Assembly: GCF_023715405.1 (NCBI RefSeq)
Contig: NZ_JAMBOC010000006.1
Coordinates: forward strand, 1-64,000
Direction: 5' to 3'
From: Solibacillus isronensis
Lineage (GTDB): Bacteria; Bacillota; Bacilli; Bacillales_A; Planococcaceae
Length of the DNA stretch: 64,000 nt
The translations under genes and the position numbers were made by a program. The notes beneath the pieces are model-generated. The model was not told where the DNA came from, searched no databases, and saw only the letters and a program-made list of their open reading frames with translations. Within the stretch, counting starts at the first letter, position 1. The number at the start of each line of letters is the position of its first letter. Positions 7,845-17,600 of the stretch are shown here, one piece after another.

Positions 7845-9197
7845 ATGGGTAAATATTTCGGAACAGATGGCGTTCGCGGTGTCGCAAATAGTGAACTAAC
7901 ACCAGAGTTGGCATTTAAACTAGGCCGTATTGGCGGCTATGTGCTGACGAAGGATGCTAAAGATCGCCCGAAAGTATTAATTGGACGTGATACACGTATT
8001 TCTGGGGAAATGTTGGAAGGTGCACTTGTTGCAGGTCTTCTTTCAATTGGGGCAGAAGTTATGCGTTTAGGTGTAATTAGTACACCAGGTGTTGCGTATC
8101 TTACACGTGTTATGAATGCTGAAGCAGGTGTTATGATTTCAGCATCTCATAATCCTGTTGCAGATAACGGCATTAAATTTTTCGGTCCAGACGGCTTTAA
8201 ATTAACGGATGCACAAGAAGAAGAGATTGAACGTATTCTTGATGCAGAAGAAGATACATTACCACGCCCAGTAGGTGCTGCTGTTGGTTCAGTAACAGAC
8301 TACTTTGAAGGTGGACAAAAATATATTTCATACTTAAAACAAACAGTTGAAGAAGATTTTGAAGGATTACATGTGGCATTAGATTGTGCGCATGGTGCGA
8401 CTTCTTCTTTAGCAACACATTTATTCGCAGATTTAGAGGCAGATATTTCAACAATGGGTGCTTCACCGGATGGACTGAACATCAATGAAGGTGTCGGTTC
8501 AACACATCCTGAAAAATTAGCTGCATTTGTCGAGGAGCGCGGCGCAGATGTTGGTTTAGCATTTGATGGAGATGGAGATCGTTTAATCGCTGTAGATGAG
8601 AACGGTACGATTGTTGACGGTGACCAGATTATGTTCATCATCGGAAAATATTTACACGGAAAAGGCCGCTTAAATAAAGGTACGATTGTTTCTACAGTTA
8701 TGAGTAACATGGGCTTCTACAAAGCGCTTGAAGACAACGAAATGACAAGTGTTCAAACAGCAGTTGGAGACCGCTATGTTGTGGAAGAAATGCGTGCAAA
8801 TGATTATAACTTAGGTGGCGAACAATCAGGTCACATCGTATTTTTAGATTACAATACAACAGGCGACGGTTTGCTAACAGGTATTCAGTTAGTGAATATT
8901 ATGAAAGCAACAGGCAAAAAACTTTCTGAACTTGCAGGCGAAATGACGATTTACCCGCAAAAGTTAGTGAACGTGCGTGTAACAGATAAACATGCTGTAA
9001 CACAAAATGAAAAGGTTGCCGCTGTCATCGCTGAAGTAGAAGCGGAAATGGCAGGCAATGGTCGTGTATTAGTACGCCCTTCAGGTACAGAGCCTTTAGT
9101 GCGCGTTATGGTAGAAGCAGCTTCTGAAGAGGCTTGCGAAAACTATGTAGCACGCATTGCAGATGTAGTACGTACAGAAATGGGTTTAGCTGAATAA
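7845..9197 (+). CDS. glmM: phosphoglucosamine mutase
   Basis: 450 residues, standard length. Converts glucosamine-6-P to glucosamine-1-P for UDP-GlcNAc and peptidoglycan. Phospho-serine loop ISASHNP has the catalytic Ser at 101, the metal loop is DGDGDR, the sugar-binding loop GGEQSGH and the phosphate-binding site [12 protein letters not shown]. Third gene of the cdaA operon. GlmM is known to bind and inhibit CdaA in other Firmicutes. Confidence 0.97.
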   Translation: MGKYFGTDGVRGVANSELTPELAFKLGRIGGYVLTKDAKDRPKVLIGRDTRISGEMLEGALVAGLLSIGAEVMRLGVISTPGVAYLTRVMNAEAGVMISASHNPVADNGIKFFGPDGFKLTDAQEEEIERILDAEEDTLPRPVGAAVGSVTDYFEGGQKYISYLKQTVEEDFEGLHVALDCAHGATSSLATHLFADLEADISTMGASPDGLNINEGVGSTHPEKLAAFVEERGADVGLAFDGDGDRLIAVDENGTIVDGDQIMFIIGKYLHGKGRLNKGTIVSTVMSNMGFYKALEDNEMTSVQTAVGDRYVVEEMRANDYNLGGEQSGHIVFLDYNTTGDGLLTGIQLVNIMKATGKKLSELAGEMTIYPQKLVNVRVTDKHAVTQNEKVAAVIAEVEAEMAGNGRVLVRPSGTEPLVRVMVEAASEEACENYVARIADVVRTEMGLAE

Positions 9198-9209
9198 ATC
9201 AAATAAACA

Positions 9210-9249
9210 GCACCGGTAGTGATGGAGACATTGCTATCGGTGTTTTTTT
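9210..9249 (+). terminator. cdaA-cdaR-glmM terminator
   Basis: CACCGGTAG...CTATCGGTG stem followed by seven Ts. Confidence 0.88.
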
Positions 9250-9259
9250 GTGATGGTTT

Positions 9260-9552
9260 TTCTAATATCGGGCTTAGAAAGTTCTAATAAAAAGGCGTTC
9301 TTCTAATAAAACTACCCAATGTTCCAAATGTTATCCAAGTATTTAAATATCCATATGAAACTTTCGAATATCGAATGCAATTCTTCTAATATCACCTATT
9401 GTTCTAATAAAAGAAGCATTAGATTAGCTCAAAACGACAAAACAACCTTTTTACCGCTTAAACCCAGTTATAAATTTTACCATTCTAATGAATACTGAAC
9501 CTGTTCTACTATTTGCGGAAACCGATCTAAAACTACTTACATTTGTTCTAAT
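9260..9552. repeat. cluster of TTCTAAT(A) short repeats
   Basis: The 446-bp gap between glmM and the PfpI-family gene contains seven copies of TTCTAAT starting at 9260, 9282, 9301, 9384, 9402, 9483 and 9546, four of them extended to TTCTAATAAAA, plus an inverted ATTAGA at 9417 and the variant TCCTAATAAG near 9616. Neighbouring spacings include 22, 19 and 18 bp. The motif is not clustered elsewhere in the window. No gene is seen in the gap. Function is unknown: operator array or small intergenic repeat. Confidence 0.6.
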
Positions 9553-9577
9553 AAAAGAACATAACTCATGTAAATAT

Positions 9578-9602
9578 GTTTCATTTTCAAGAATTCGGGG
9601 AA
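9578..9602 (+). promoter_or_regulatory. possible SigB-like promoter
   Basis: GTTTCA, 13 bp, GGGGAA, 42 bp before the PfpI-family start. It partly fits the general-stress sigma pattern (GTTT...GGGTAT), and B. subtilis relatives of the gene are general stress proteins. The -10 match is imperfect, so this is only a suggestion. Confidence 0.3.
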
Positions 9603-9643
9603 ACAAAATAAAGTATCCTAATAAGACGAAGGAGTGTTTTACA

Positions 9644-10168
9644 TTGGCTAAAATTGCAACATTAATTACTGACAAGTTTGAAGATGTGGAGTTCACAAGT
9701 CCGAAACAGGCACTAGAGGCTGCAGGGCATACAATTGTAACAATCGATAAAGAAGGTAATAAATCGGTTACAGGTAAAAATGGCGAAGCAACAGTTCAGA
9801 TTGATAAAGGGGTAGCAGAAGCAAACCCGCAGGACTTTGATGCGTTATTTATTCCAGGTGGTTTTTCACCGGATTTACTGCGTGATGATGAACGCGTTGT
9901 AGCATTTGCAAAGTATTTTATGGATGAAAAGAAACCAGTCTTTGCAATTTGCCATGGACCACAGCTGCTAATTACAGCGAAGTCATTAGAGGGACGAGAT
10001 GCGACAGGTTATAAATCGATTAAAGTCGATATGGAATATGCAGGGGTAAAATTCCATGATGAAGAAGTATTTGTTTGTCAAAAACAGCTTGTAACAAGCC
10101 GTACACCGGATGATTTACCTGCATTTAACCGAGAAATTGTAAATTTATTGGAAGAGAAGGGGCTTTAA
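9644..10168 (+). CDS. PfpI/DJ-1 family protein (general stress protein 18-like)
   Basis: 174-residue class I glutamine-amidotransferase-like protein. The nucleophile elbow AICHGPQ carries the conserved Cys, with the Glu/His partners of PfpI proteins (GGFSPDLLRDD). Relatives (YraA/YfkM, DJ-1 superfamily) act as deglycases or stress-protective hydrolases. The start is a TTG preceded by AAGGAG; reading upstream in frame crosses the TTCTAAT repeats and has no ribosome site. It is monocistronic. Confidence 0.88.
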   Translation: MAKIATLITDKFEDVEFTSPKQALEAAGHTIVTIDKEGNKSVTGKNGEATVQIDKGVAEANPQDFDALFIPGGFSPDLLRDDERVVAFAKYFMDEKKPVFAICHGPQLLITAKSLEGRDATGYKSIKVDMEYAGVKFHDEEVFVCQKQLVTSRTPDDLPAFNREIVNLLEEKGL

Positions 10169-10202
10169 TCGAGCTCTTTGCATACGATAGAAAATAGTGC
10201 AT

Positions 10203-10306
10203 ATCCCGTTTTGATGTCATGTGGAATGAGTCTTGTAATCAGTGGGAATGACAACGTTACTGCTGTTACAAACTTCATTTCCCAAATCAAAACGGGATGT
10301 TTTTCT
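10203..10306 (+). other. long imperfect stem-loop ending in a T-run
   Basis: A perfect 13-bp stem (10203-10215 with 10286-10298, ATCCCGTTTTGAT) encloses about 70 nt that fold further (TTGTAA/TTACAA, CAGT/ACTG, and an imperfect arm GTGGAATGAG/CTTCATTTCCC), followed by GTTTTTCTT. It may be the terminator of the PfpI-family gene with an unusually large structured loop, or a small palindromic element. Confidence 0.65.
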
Positions 10307-10397
10307 TATGGGGAGAAATTCACATATGTAAGGCAACAGCCGCACTATTTTTAAGAAAATTTTTTTTCTGTGAAGCGCTTACAATGATAGCGTAGGA

Positions 10398-10426
10398 TTG
10401 ACGGTGAAATTGTTTATGTGTATGAT
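10398..10426 (+). promoter_or_regulatory. SigA promoter of glmS
   Basis: TTGACG, 17 bp, TATGAT; predicted transcript start near 10433, about 70 nt before the ribozyme and 440 nt before glmS. Confidence 0.78.
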
Positions 10427-10499
10427 GTAAATGCTCAGCAAATGGAAATCGTTGAGCTGCGCAAAAGGAGAGAAAATCGCGCATACAAAATCGGAAAAC

Positions 10500-10668
10500 A
10501 ATTATAGCGCCAGAACTAAGGAAATCGAGCGGACATAATCCTTAGTTGACGAGGTGGAGGTTTATCGAAATTTCGGCGGATGCCTCCCGATCGCACATGC
10601 CCGGTTGTAAATTTCGTTTTAAAACAGAGAAGTGATTTTCTGGACAGAAAAGCGAAACGGCATACAAT
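10500..10668 (+). ncRNA. glmS self-cleaving ribozyme/riboswitch
   Basis: The conserved core is present: cleavage-site segment AGCGCCAGAACTAAGG (predicted cut between 10506 and 10507), paired strand CCTTAGTTGACGAGG, GTGGAGGTTTATCGAA, the pseudoknot loop TTCGGCGGATGCCTCCCG, then the P3/P4 arms ending near GCGAAACGG. Glucosamine-6-phosphate acts as cofactor for cleavage, which destabilises the downstream glmS mRNA. The 3' boundary is approximate. Confidence 0.95.
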
Positions 10669-10874
10669 TTAAAATAATATTTAGCTACATCACCTTTTTA
10701 AAAAAAGAGCAGGAATGTTACCGATGCGTGCTAGCTTTGCTAAACGAGAGCAAACATCACCTTCAGATTAACTTCCCATAAAGTGCACTAGGAGAAAAAA
10801 GGTAGATTTCGTAGTCTACTTTTGTGTTGCCAAAATGTACTTTGATGTAGCAATTACATTGGAGGAAACGGATT
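10669..10874 (+). other. glmS leader between ribozyme and start codon
   Basis: About 200 untranslated nt. A weak hairpin near 10797-10826 (AAAAGGTAGA...TCTACTTTT, one bulge) is seen. No gene was found. Confidence 0.5.
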
Positions 10875-12674
10875 ATGTGTGGAATTGTAGGATATAACGG
10901 CGTATTGGACGCTAAAGAGATTTTATTAAAAGGTTTAGAGAAACTAGAGTACCGTGGCTATGATTCTGCAGGGATTGCTGTACACAATGAAGAAGGCGTA
11001 ACAGTATTCAAAGAAAAAGGACGTATTGCAGATTTACGTAAAGCAGTTGATGGCGATGTGGAAGCAGCTGTAGGAATTGGTCATACACGTTGGGCAACTC
11101 ACGGTGTACCAAACCGCTTAAATGCCCACCCTCATACAAGTGCTTCAGGCCGTTATACGCTTGTACACAACGGGGTTATCGAAAACTATCACTTATTACA
11201 AAAAGCTTATCTTAAAGGAATTCAAATGAACTCGGATACTGATACAGAAGTTATCGTACAGTTAATCGATTTATTTGCGAAAGAGGGCTTATCTACATTA
11301 GAAGCATTCCGTAAAACATTATCGTTAGTGCACGGATCTTATGCATTAGCGCTTTTAGATAATGAAGATGTGGAAACGATTTACGTTGCGAAAAACAAAT
11401 CACCGTTATTAGTAGGTGTGGGTGAAGACTTCAACGTTATTGCTTCAGACGCAATGGCGATGCTGCAAGTAACTGACCAGTTTATCGAATTACATGATAA
11501 AGAAGTTGTAATCGTTCGTAAAGATAAAGTTGAAATTACAACATTAAATGGACGCATTATTGAGCGTGCACCATATACAGCACAATTAGATGCTTCTGAT
11601 ATCGAAAAGGGAACATACCCTCACTATATGTTAAAAGAAATGGATGAACAGCCAACTGTTATCCGCAAAATTATTCAAGCATATGAACAGGGTGAAGATG
11701 TTACGGTTGATGCAGAGATTCTAAAAGCAATTGCGGAAGCTGACCGTCTTTATATTATTGCGGCAGGTACTAGTTACCATGCAGGCTTAATCGGGAAACA
11801 GTATTTCGAGAAAATTGCTGGTATTCCAGTAGAAGTACACATCTCAAGCGAGTTTGGCTATAATATGCCGTTACTATCGAAAAAACCATTATTTATCTTC
11901 ATTTCACAATCAGGTGAAACTGCGGATAGCCGTCAAGTATTAGTAAAAATCAAAGAGCTTGGCTACAAAGCGTTAACTGTAACAAACGTGCAAGGATCAA
12001 CACTTTCACGTGAAGCGGATTATACATTACTATTACATGCCGGACCGGAAATTGCTGTAGCATCTACAAAAGCGTATGTTGCGCAAGTAGCTGTTTTAGC
12101 AGTAGCTGCCTATGCAGTTGCAAAAGAATTAGGAATGGAACTGGACTTTGACTTAAAACAGGAGCTGGCGATCGTTGCAAACGGCATCCAGACTATTATC
12201 GATTCTAAAGATGAAATGGAGCAGATTGCCGAAGATTATTTAAAAATCGCGCGCAATGCATTCTTCATCGGTCGTAATATGGATTTCTGTGTATCATTGG
12301 AAGGTGCATTAAAACTTAAAGAAATCTCATACATTCAGGCAGAAGGTTTTGCAGGTGGTGAGTTAAAACACGGTACAATTGCATTAATCGAAGAAGGTAC
12401 ACCAGTCTTCGCTTTAGCAACACAAAAAGGTGTGGCGCTTAACATTCGCGGTAACGTGAAAGAAGTAGTGGCGCGCGGTGCCAACGCATGTATTATTGCA
12501 ATGGAAGGCATGGAAGAAGAGGGCGACCGTTTAGTCATTCCTTCAGTACATGAATTATTAACACCACTTGTATCTGTTGTACCATTACAATTAATCAGCT
12601 ACTATGCTGCCCTTCACCGTCGTTGTGACGTTGATAAACCTCGTAACCTGGCAAAATCAGTTACGGTTGAATAG
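10875..12674 (+). CDS. glmS: glutamine-fructose-6-phosphate aminotransferase (isomerizing)
   Basis: 599 residues. Makes glucosamine-6-phosphate from fructose-6-P and glutamine, the entry to UDP-GlcNAc. Cys2 (MCGIVGYNG) is the glutaminase nucleophile; glutaminase domain about 1-225 with HTRWATHG, then two SIS isomerase domains ([22 protein letters not shown]) and the C-terminal [13 protein letters not shown]. Translation follows TTGGAGG. Controlled by the ribozyme in its leader, so product feedback is built in. GlmS and GlmM, encoded 1.7 kb upstream, act in sequence. Confidence 0.98.
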   Translation: MCGIVGYNGVLDAKEILLKGLEKLEYRGYDSAGIAVHNEEGVTVFKEKGRIADLRKAVDGDVEAAVGIGHTRWATHGVPNRLNAHPHTSASGRYTLVHNGVIENYHLLQKAYLKGIQMNSDTDTEVIVQLIDLFAKEGLSTLEAFRKTLSLVHGSYALALLDNEDVETIYVAKNKSPLLVGVGEDFNVIASDAMAMLQVTDQFIELHDKEVVIVRKDKVEITTLNGRIIERAPYTAQLDASDIEKGTYPHYMLKEMDEQPTVIRKIIQAYEQGEDVTVDAEILKAIAEADRLYIIAAGTSYHAGLIGKQYFEKIAGIPVEVHISSEFGYNMPLLSKKPLFIFISQSGETADSRQVLVKIKELGYKALTVTNVQGSTLSREADYTLLLHAGPEIAVASTKAYVAQVAVLAVAAYAVAKELGMELDFDLKQELAIVANGIQTIIDSKDEMEQIAEDYLKIARNAFFIGRNMDFCVSLEGALKLKEISYIQAEGFAGGELKHGTIALIEEGTPVFALATQKGVALNIRGNVKEVVARGANACIIAMEGMEEEGDRLVIPSVHELLTPLVSVVPLQLISYYAALHRRCDVDKPRNLAKSVTVE

Positions 12675-12685
12675 GATAGAATATA

Positions 12686-12725
12686 AAAAACCGTTCGCTT
12701 ATCTATTAAGTGAACGGTTTTTTTG
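12686..12725 (+). terminator. glmS terminator
   Basis: AAACCGTTCGCTTA/TAAGTGAACGGTTT stem with a 5-nt loop and T-run. The remaining gap to 12981 holds no credible gene. Confidence 0.92.
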
Positions 12726-12856
12726 TATATTAATATAGCTAATTACCTTCAGCGAAATTTCTATATAAAAAAATTAAATAGTTTATATAAAGTTTACATT
12801 TGAGGACTATACTAAAAAATGAAATGGAAGAAAATTATATTTATCCAATTTTTAAT

Positions 12857-12887
12857 AACTATAATTTACTATCGGATTATAGTTTTT
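12857..12887 (+). other. hairpin in the leader of the ABC exporter genes
   Basis: Perfect 9-bp stem AACTATAAT/ATTATAGTT with a 10-nt loop followed by TTT. It lies about 100 bp before the permease gene. Could be an operator dyad or weak attenuator. Confidence 0.4.
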
Positions 12888-12981
12888 AAAAGGAAGATAA
12901 TTTATTTAGAGGTGATCAATTTTCTAGTAATTAGAAGAGTTGAAAAGATCGGTTGATATATATTACTAAGGAGGATTTAGA

Positions 12982-14094
12982 ATGTTTTTAGCAATTAAAG
13001 AAATGAAACACGCAAAAAAACGTTTCATGATGATTGGCGCAATTATTATGCTCATCGCATGGCTTGTTTTTATTTTATCGGGATTAGGTAATGGTTTATC
13101 GTCATTAGCTGCAGCAACGATGAAAAATATTGACGGAGATCTTTTTATTTATGAAGAAGGCTCTGAAGCAACTATGATGAAAACGAAGGTAGCAGGTACA
13201 ATTGCCGATGACGTTGAAGGACAGTATGGTGTCAAAGAGGCAGCGAAGTTTGGACAATCAACTGTTATCGTGAAATCACCTGATGCGAAAGAAAAAGTAG
13301 ACGTAGCATTCCTTGGAATCGAACCAGGTAAATTTATCGAGCCAAAAGTCGTAGCAGGTAAACAAATGACTGCTGATGACAAAATGGGTGTAATCATTGA
13401 CGAGTCATTACAAGAAAAAGGCTACGAGATTGGCGATACAATTGAAGTAACAAGCTCAAGCATTGAATTAACTGTAGTCGGCATTACAAAAGGGGAAACG
13501 TTTAACCATTTACCAAGTGTATTTGTAAACTTAGACGTTTGGCAAAGCTATGCATTTGCAGCACCAGGATCAGATAATGGTCTAGAGAGTCCAGTAGCAA
13601 TGATTGCGTTACAAGGTGCAGACATTGACGCTGAAAAGATCGAAAACAACTTTGATGAAATTGAAACATTTACAAAATCAGAAGCTGTAATGGGAATGCC
13701 GGGTTATAAAGAAGAAAGCGGTACAATCTATATGATGCTTGCCTTCTTATTCATCATTTCAGCCGTTATTATTGCGGTATTCTTCTATGTATTCATTTTA
13801 CAAAAAACACAGCAGTTTGGTGTCATGAAAGCAATTGGCGCCTCAAACAGCTTTATTAAAAAATCAATTATTTCACAAGTATTTGTGTTATCACTAATCA
13901 GCATTATTGCAGGCATTGTATTAACGTACTTAACAGCTCTTGTTTTTCCAGAGGGAATGCCGTTTAACTTAGACTTTAAAATGGTTATTTTATATGCGAT
14001 TGTGTTATTAATTGTATCTGTTTTAGGTTCTGTTATTTCAGCTCGCCAAGTGACAAAAATTGATCCTTTAACAGCGATTGGGAGAGTGGAATAA
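12982..14094 (+). CDS. ABC exporter permease, FtsX/MacB fold (HrtB-like)
   Basis: 370 residues: N-terminal membrane segment (about 15-40), large extracytoplasmic domain (about 45-245) and three C-terminal membrane segments, the FtsX/MacB topology. The N-terminus (FLAIKEMKHAKKRF) and partner ATPase resemble haem exporter HrtAB of Firmicutes, but substrate is not provable. Strong site AAGGAGG. The stop is directly adjacent to the ATPase start, so both form one operon. Confidence 0.82.
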   Translation: MFLAIKEMKHAKKRFMMIGAIIMLIAWLVFILSGLGNGLSSLAAATMKNIDGDLFIYEEGSEATMMKTKVAGTIADDVEGQYGVKEAAKFGQSTVIVKSPDAKEKVDVAFLGIEPGKFIEPKVVAGKQMTADDKMGVIIDESLQEKGYEIGDTIEVTSSSIELTVVGITKGETFNHLPSVFVNLDVWQSYAFAAPGSDNGLESPVAMIALQGADIDAEKIENNFDEIETFTKSEAVMGMPGYKEESGTIYMMLAFLFIISAVIIAVFFYVFILQKTQQFGVMKAIGASNSFIKKSIISQVFVLSLISIIAGIVLTYLTALVFPEGMPFNLDFKMVILYAIVLLIVSVLGSVISARQVTKIDPLTAIGRVE

Positions 14095-14772
14095 ATGACA
14101 GGTTTAGTACTAAAAAACGTAACGAAATCATTCAAAGAAGGGGACTCTACAGTGGATGCACTTAAAAATGTATCCCTTACAGTAAACCCGGGTGAGTTCA
14201 TCGCTATTATCGGTCCATCAGGTTCAGGGAAAAGTACACTTTTATCGATTGCGGGGGCATTACTTCAGCCATCGACAGGCGAAGTACTTGTTAACGGTAC
14301 AGATATCGGCAAGATGAAAGAAAAAGATTTATCGGCTTTTCGTTTAACAGATGTCGGGTTCATTTTACAAACATCAAACTTAATTCCGTATTTAACGGTG
14401 TTAGATCAGTTGCTGCTAGTGCGTAAAATGAAAGGCAAAGTAAAAGCAGAAGATACAAAATTTGCGAAAACGTTATTAACGGAGTTAGGGTTGGGCGATA
14501 AGTTCAATAAATTCCCGAATGAGCTATCTGGTGGGGAGCGTCAGCGTGTTGCGATTGCCCGTGCGTTTGTGAATAATTCAAACATCATATTAGCAGATGA
14601 ACCAACGGCAAGCTTAGATTCCAAGCGTGCATTTGAAGTCGTAAAGCAAATCCGAAAAGAAGTTAAAGAACGCAACAAAGCTGCTGTCATGGTAACTCAT
14701 GACGAACGTATGCTGGAGTTTTGCGATAAAGTGTATCGTATGGAAGATGGACTGTTAACTCTGGAAGGATAA
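14095..14772 (+). CDS. ABC exporter ATP-binding protein (HrtA-like)
   Basis: 225 residues with Walker A GPSGSGKST, signature LSGGERQRVAIARA, Walker B ILADEPTASLD and H-loop VTHD. The stretch LTDVGFILQTSNLIPYLTVLDQL closely follows the Q-loop region of HrtA/MacB-type ATPases. Powers the permease encoded just upstream. No histidine kinase/regulator pair (as in hssRS) is adjacent. Confidence 0.88.
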   Translation: MTGLVLKNVTKSFKEGDSTVDALKNVSLTVNPGEFIAIIGPSGSGKSTLLSIAGALLQPSTGEVLVNGTDIGKMKEKDLSAFRLTDVGFILQTSNLIPYLTVLDQLLLVRKMKGKVKAEDTKFAKTLLTELGLGDKFNKFPNELSGGERQRVAIARAFVNNSNIILADEPTASLDSKRAFEVVKQIRKEVKERNKAAVMVTHDERMLEFCDKVYRMEDGLLTLEG

Positions 14773-14785
14773 TCAAATTATATTT

Positions 14786-14828
14786 AACCGTATTTAAAGT
14801 AAACTCATACTTTAAATACGGTTTTTTT
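14786..14828 (+). terminator. intrinsic terminator
   Basis: 16-bp stem AACCGTATTTAAAGTA/TACTTTAAATACGGTT with a 6-nt loop and T-run. Confidence 0.95.
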
Positions 14829-14889
14829 ATTTTCATAAATTATCTGCATTAGCCATACGACTAACTATACTCAGTGAAAGGTGATAACG

Positions 14890-15597
14890 ATGTGGCTACT
14901 AGGTTTTTTATGGACTTCTGCAGGCATATTCATTGGTGGCATGGTCGCTTGGCTTTTTAAAGGAATTAACCAAAAGGCACATATTATTTATGCGCTTTGT
15001 ACAGGGGTAATTCTAGGTTTGATCAGTTTTGAAATACTCCCGGAAGCTGTGGAATCAGGCGGCTGGTTAAGTACAATGATTGGATTTGTTCTGGGGATGA
15101 TGCTATTCAAAGTGCTACATAGTAGATTGCACTTTAAACAAGACAAAGAAAGTCACGCTAAAAAGAAACTATATATTCGAACTGGCATATTGTTAATGCT
15201 TAGTTTTGCAATTCACAATTTACCGATTGGAATAACATTAGGGGCCAATGAACAACCCGAGCTTACTAAGGCATTACTGCAAACACTTTTGTTTCATAGT
15301 ATTCCCGAGGGAATAATTTTGTTTATCCCTTTAATTTTGGCTGGATTCAACATATTTACTGTTTTAATAATTTCACTTATCGTATCAATTCCAGTAGCTA
15401 TGGGGGTTTATATCGGTAGCTTTCTTGTTCATCCTTTACTTAATACTATCTTCATGAGTTTTGCTATGGGGATGATTTTTATAGTTACTGTCTCAGAAAT
15501 CTTATATCCGGCACTTCATAAATCTTCAGCATTCAAAATTTTATGCGGCATATTTATTGGGTTTGGAGTAATAGGATATTATCTGCATTTCCTTTAA
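14890..15597 (+). CDS. ZIP-family metal transporter
   Basis: 235-residue membrane protein with about eight segments. The metal-site signatures of ZIP proteins are present: HNLPIGITLG in the fourth segment and HSIPEGI in the fifth. A short charged loop (KQDKESHAKKK) stands where ZIPs carry the variable cytoplasmic loop. Probably imports zinc or another divalent metal. ATG at 14890 follows AAAGGTGAT; a GTG at 14881 overlaps that site. Confidence 0.85.
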   Translation: MWLLGFLWTSAGIFIGGMVAWLFKGINQKAHIIYALCTGVILGLISFEILPEAVESGGWLSTMIGFVLGMMLFKVLHSRLHFKQDKESHAKKKLYIRTGILLMLSFAIHNLPIGITLGANEQPELTKALLQTLLFHSIPEGIILFIPLILAGFNIFTVLIISLIVSIPVAMGVYIGSFLVHPLLNTIFMSFAMGMIFIVTVSEILYPALHKSSAFKILCGIFIGFGVIGYYLHFL

Positions 15598-15689
15598 ATT
15601 TTAGAACATCGATTTTAACTAATTTGGAAAATTATGTACATATATATGTTAAACTACTAAAAGCAATTACTAACAAATGGAGGAAATCT

Positions 15690-16595
15690 ATGGTCGATAT
15701 AAAAAACTACGATACATTCAAGAAAATTGAAACGATCCATAAAGGATGGTCGGACGATAAAAAGTACTATATTGAAACAGTTACAAATGAGAGACTGTTG
15801 CTTCGCATATGCGATATCGCAGAGTATGAAAAAAAGAAAAGTGAATATGAAATTATAAGTAGTTTAGCTGAAAAGGGCTTGCCTGTTTCACGGCCTGTCG
15901 ATTTTGGAGTTTGTGACAAAGGCAAAAGTGTCTACACGATTTTCGTATGGTGTGACGGTGAAGACGCGGAGCAGATACTGCCTAACCTGACAGAAGCCGA
16001 ACAGTATTCAATAGGAGTAAAATCAGGGCAGATACTGAAGGAAATTCACAGCATTCCTGCACCAGCAGAGCAGGAAAATTGGGGAACACGATTTAACCGT
16101 AAAGCGGACAGTAAAATTAAAATGTACCAGGACTGTAATATAAAAATAGCTGGTGACGATAAAGTTATTCGGTATATTGAAGATAACAGACACCTCCTGG
16201 AAGGAAGGGAGCAATGTTTTCATCACGGTGATTTCCATGTCGGAAATATGATTATATCCCCTCAGAAAGAGCTGTATGTAATTGACTTTAACCGCAGTGA
16301 CTATGGAGACCCGTGGGAAGAGTTTAACCGGATAGTGTGGAGTGCGGATAGCAGCCCGTACTTTGCTACAGGGCAGCTTAACGGATATTTTAACGGAACA
16401 CCACCGATGGAATTTTTCTCTCTACTTGCTTTTTATATTAGCAGTAATATGCTGTCATCTATTCCTTGGGCTGCAAATTACAGTGATCATGATTTAAACA
16501 TAATGAAAAATCAGGCAAAAAACGTTTTGGAATGGTTTGACGGTATGAACGATCCTGTACCGACTTGGTATAAAGGAGAATTAAATTTGGGTTGA
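15690..16595 (+). CDS. APH-fold phosphotransferase
   Basis: 301-residue kinase of the aminoglycoside-phosphotransferase/choline-kinase fold. Catalytic loop HHGDFHVGNMI has the Brenner motif (H-G-D-x4-N) and the metal site is VIDFNR. Start at 15690 follows GGAGG. Substrate unknown: the family covers aminoglycosides, macrolides, sugars and amino alcohols, so resistance should not be assumed. Followed by a small membrane protein and a methyltransferase in the same direction. Confidence 0.8.
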   Translation: MVDIKNYDTFKKIETIHKGWSDDKKYYIETVTNERLLLRICDIAEYEKKKSEYEIISSLAEKGLPVSRPVDFGVCDKGKSVYTIFVWCDGEDAEQILPNLTEAEQYSIGVKSGQILKEIHSIPAPAEQENWGTRFNRKADSKIKMYQDCNIKIAGDDKVIRYIEDNRHLLEGREQCFHHGDFHVGNMIISPQKELYVIDFNRSDYGDPWEEFNRIVWSADSSPYFATGQLNGYFNGTPPMEFFSLLAFYISSNMLSSIPWAANYSDHDLNIMKNQAKNVLEWFDGMNDPVPTWYKGELNLG

Positions 16596-16640
16596 TTAAA
16601 AGCTAGTGGACAATAAATAAAATAGAACGGAGATGAAATA

Positions 16641-16850
16641 ATGGGAAAAGTATTTTGGATTCCGTTAGTTGCCTCGTTTACAACAATGGCCGTATTATAT
16701 TTTATCGGTTATTTAGCTGACTTAAATTTTCTTATATTTAAAATTTCACTCTCACATACTGAAATTGCGTTACTTCCAATATTTGTTGGGGCAGCAGTAG
16801 GAATAATAACTGAACGGATGATTAAAAGGAAAGCAGGAGAATTTGAATGA
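16641..16850 (+). CDS. small two-segment membrane protein
   Basis: 69 residues with two hydrophobic helices (about 5-27 and 40-58) and a basic tail (ERMIKRKAGEFE). Start preceded by CGGAGATGAAATA. Its stop overlaps the start of the next gene by 4 bases (ATGA), supporting that it is translated. Not recognised. Confidence 0.65.
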   Translation: MGKVFWIPLVASFTTMAVLYFIGYLADLNFLIFKISLSHTEIALLPIFVGAAVGIITERMIKRKAGEFE

Positions 16851-17560
16851 TTGCTTATTACTACGATCAGCTTCATACATGGGGGAAAGAAGACAATTTT
16901 TTCATGGAGCTTCTACAGGTAACAAAAGCTAAAAAGATTGCCGACCTGGGCTGTGGTACGGGACGGTTAACGATGGAATTGGCAAAGGCCGGTTATGAGG
17001 TAACTGGAATCGATCCAAATGAAGAAGCCATTCTTCGAGCTCAAGGCAAAGATAATACACAATCGGTTTCATGGATGATCGGCGATAGTCAGGACTTAAC
17101 AACTAACGCATATGATGCCGTAATCATGACAGCGAATGTTGCGCAGGTCTTTATTTCGGAAGAGAGCTGGAATAGTGTACTACAAGATGTATTCACAGCT
17201 TTGAAGACTGGCGGGCACTTTATATTTGATGCACGGAACCCTCAAGCAAAAGCATGGGAAGAATGGCAAAAAGATGAGACGGTAGACGAACTTCTAGATG
17301 TTCATACAGGGGACCCTTTGCTGTATTGGGATGAATATGAAGGGTTAGATCGGAATGTTTTTACCTTTTATGAAAAAATTAAAAATGTTAATACGGATAT
17401 TACACACGAAGCAAAGGTTCAGCTAATATTCCGTAGCTTTGAAGAAATTTCAGCCTCACTTAAAAGAGCAGGCTTTTCTACAGTGAAAGCTTATGAAGAT
17501 TTCAAATTACAGCCGGCTACTAATCAGGCAAAGTCGTTTATATTTCATTGTGTGAAATGA
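16847..17560 (+). CDS. class I SAM-dependent methyltransferase
   Basis: 237 residues. Motif I IADLGCGTGRLTMELA, acidic loop GIDPNEEAI and motif IV-like AVIMTANVAQVF. Cytosolic small-molecule methyltransferase; substrate unknown. Translationally coupled to the preceding membrane protein. Confidence 0.83.
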   Translation: MIAYYYDQLHTWGKEDNFFMELLQVTKAKKIADLGCGTGRLTMELAKAGYEVTGIDPNEEAILRAQGKDNTQSVSWMIGDSQDLTTNAYDAVIMTANVAQVFISEESWNSVLQDVFTALKTGGHFIFDARNPQAKAWEEWQKDETVDELLDVHTGDPLLYWDEYEGLDRNVFTFYEKIKNVNTDITHEAKVQLIFRSFEEISASLKRAGFSTVKAYEDFKLQPATNQAKSFIFHCVK

Positions 17561-17600
17561 GTTGAATACAAAAGTTGATACTGGATTAGGAGGGGGTTTT

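Noticed and set aside
10371-10385. CcpA cre-like sequence TGTGAAGCGCTTACA before the glmS promoter
   Set aside because: The right half fits, but the left half does not keep the TG at the required distance; catabolite control is not supported.
12819-12957. AT-rich 45-codon frame upstream of the ABC permease
   Set aside because: No ribosome site, composition follows the AT-rich background, and it contains the hairpin at 12857-12887.
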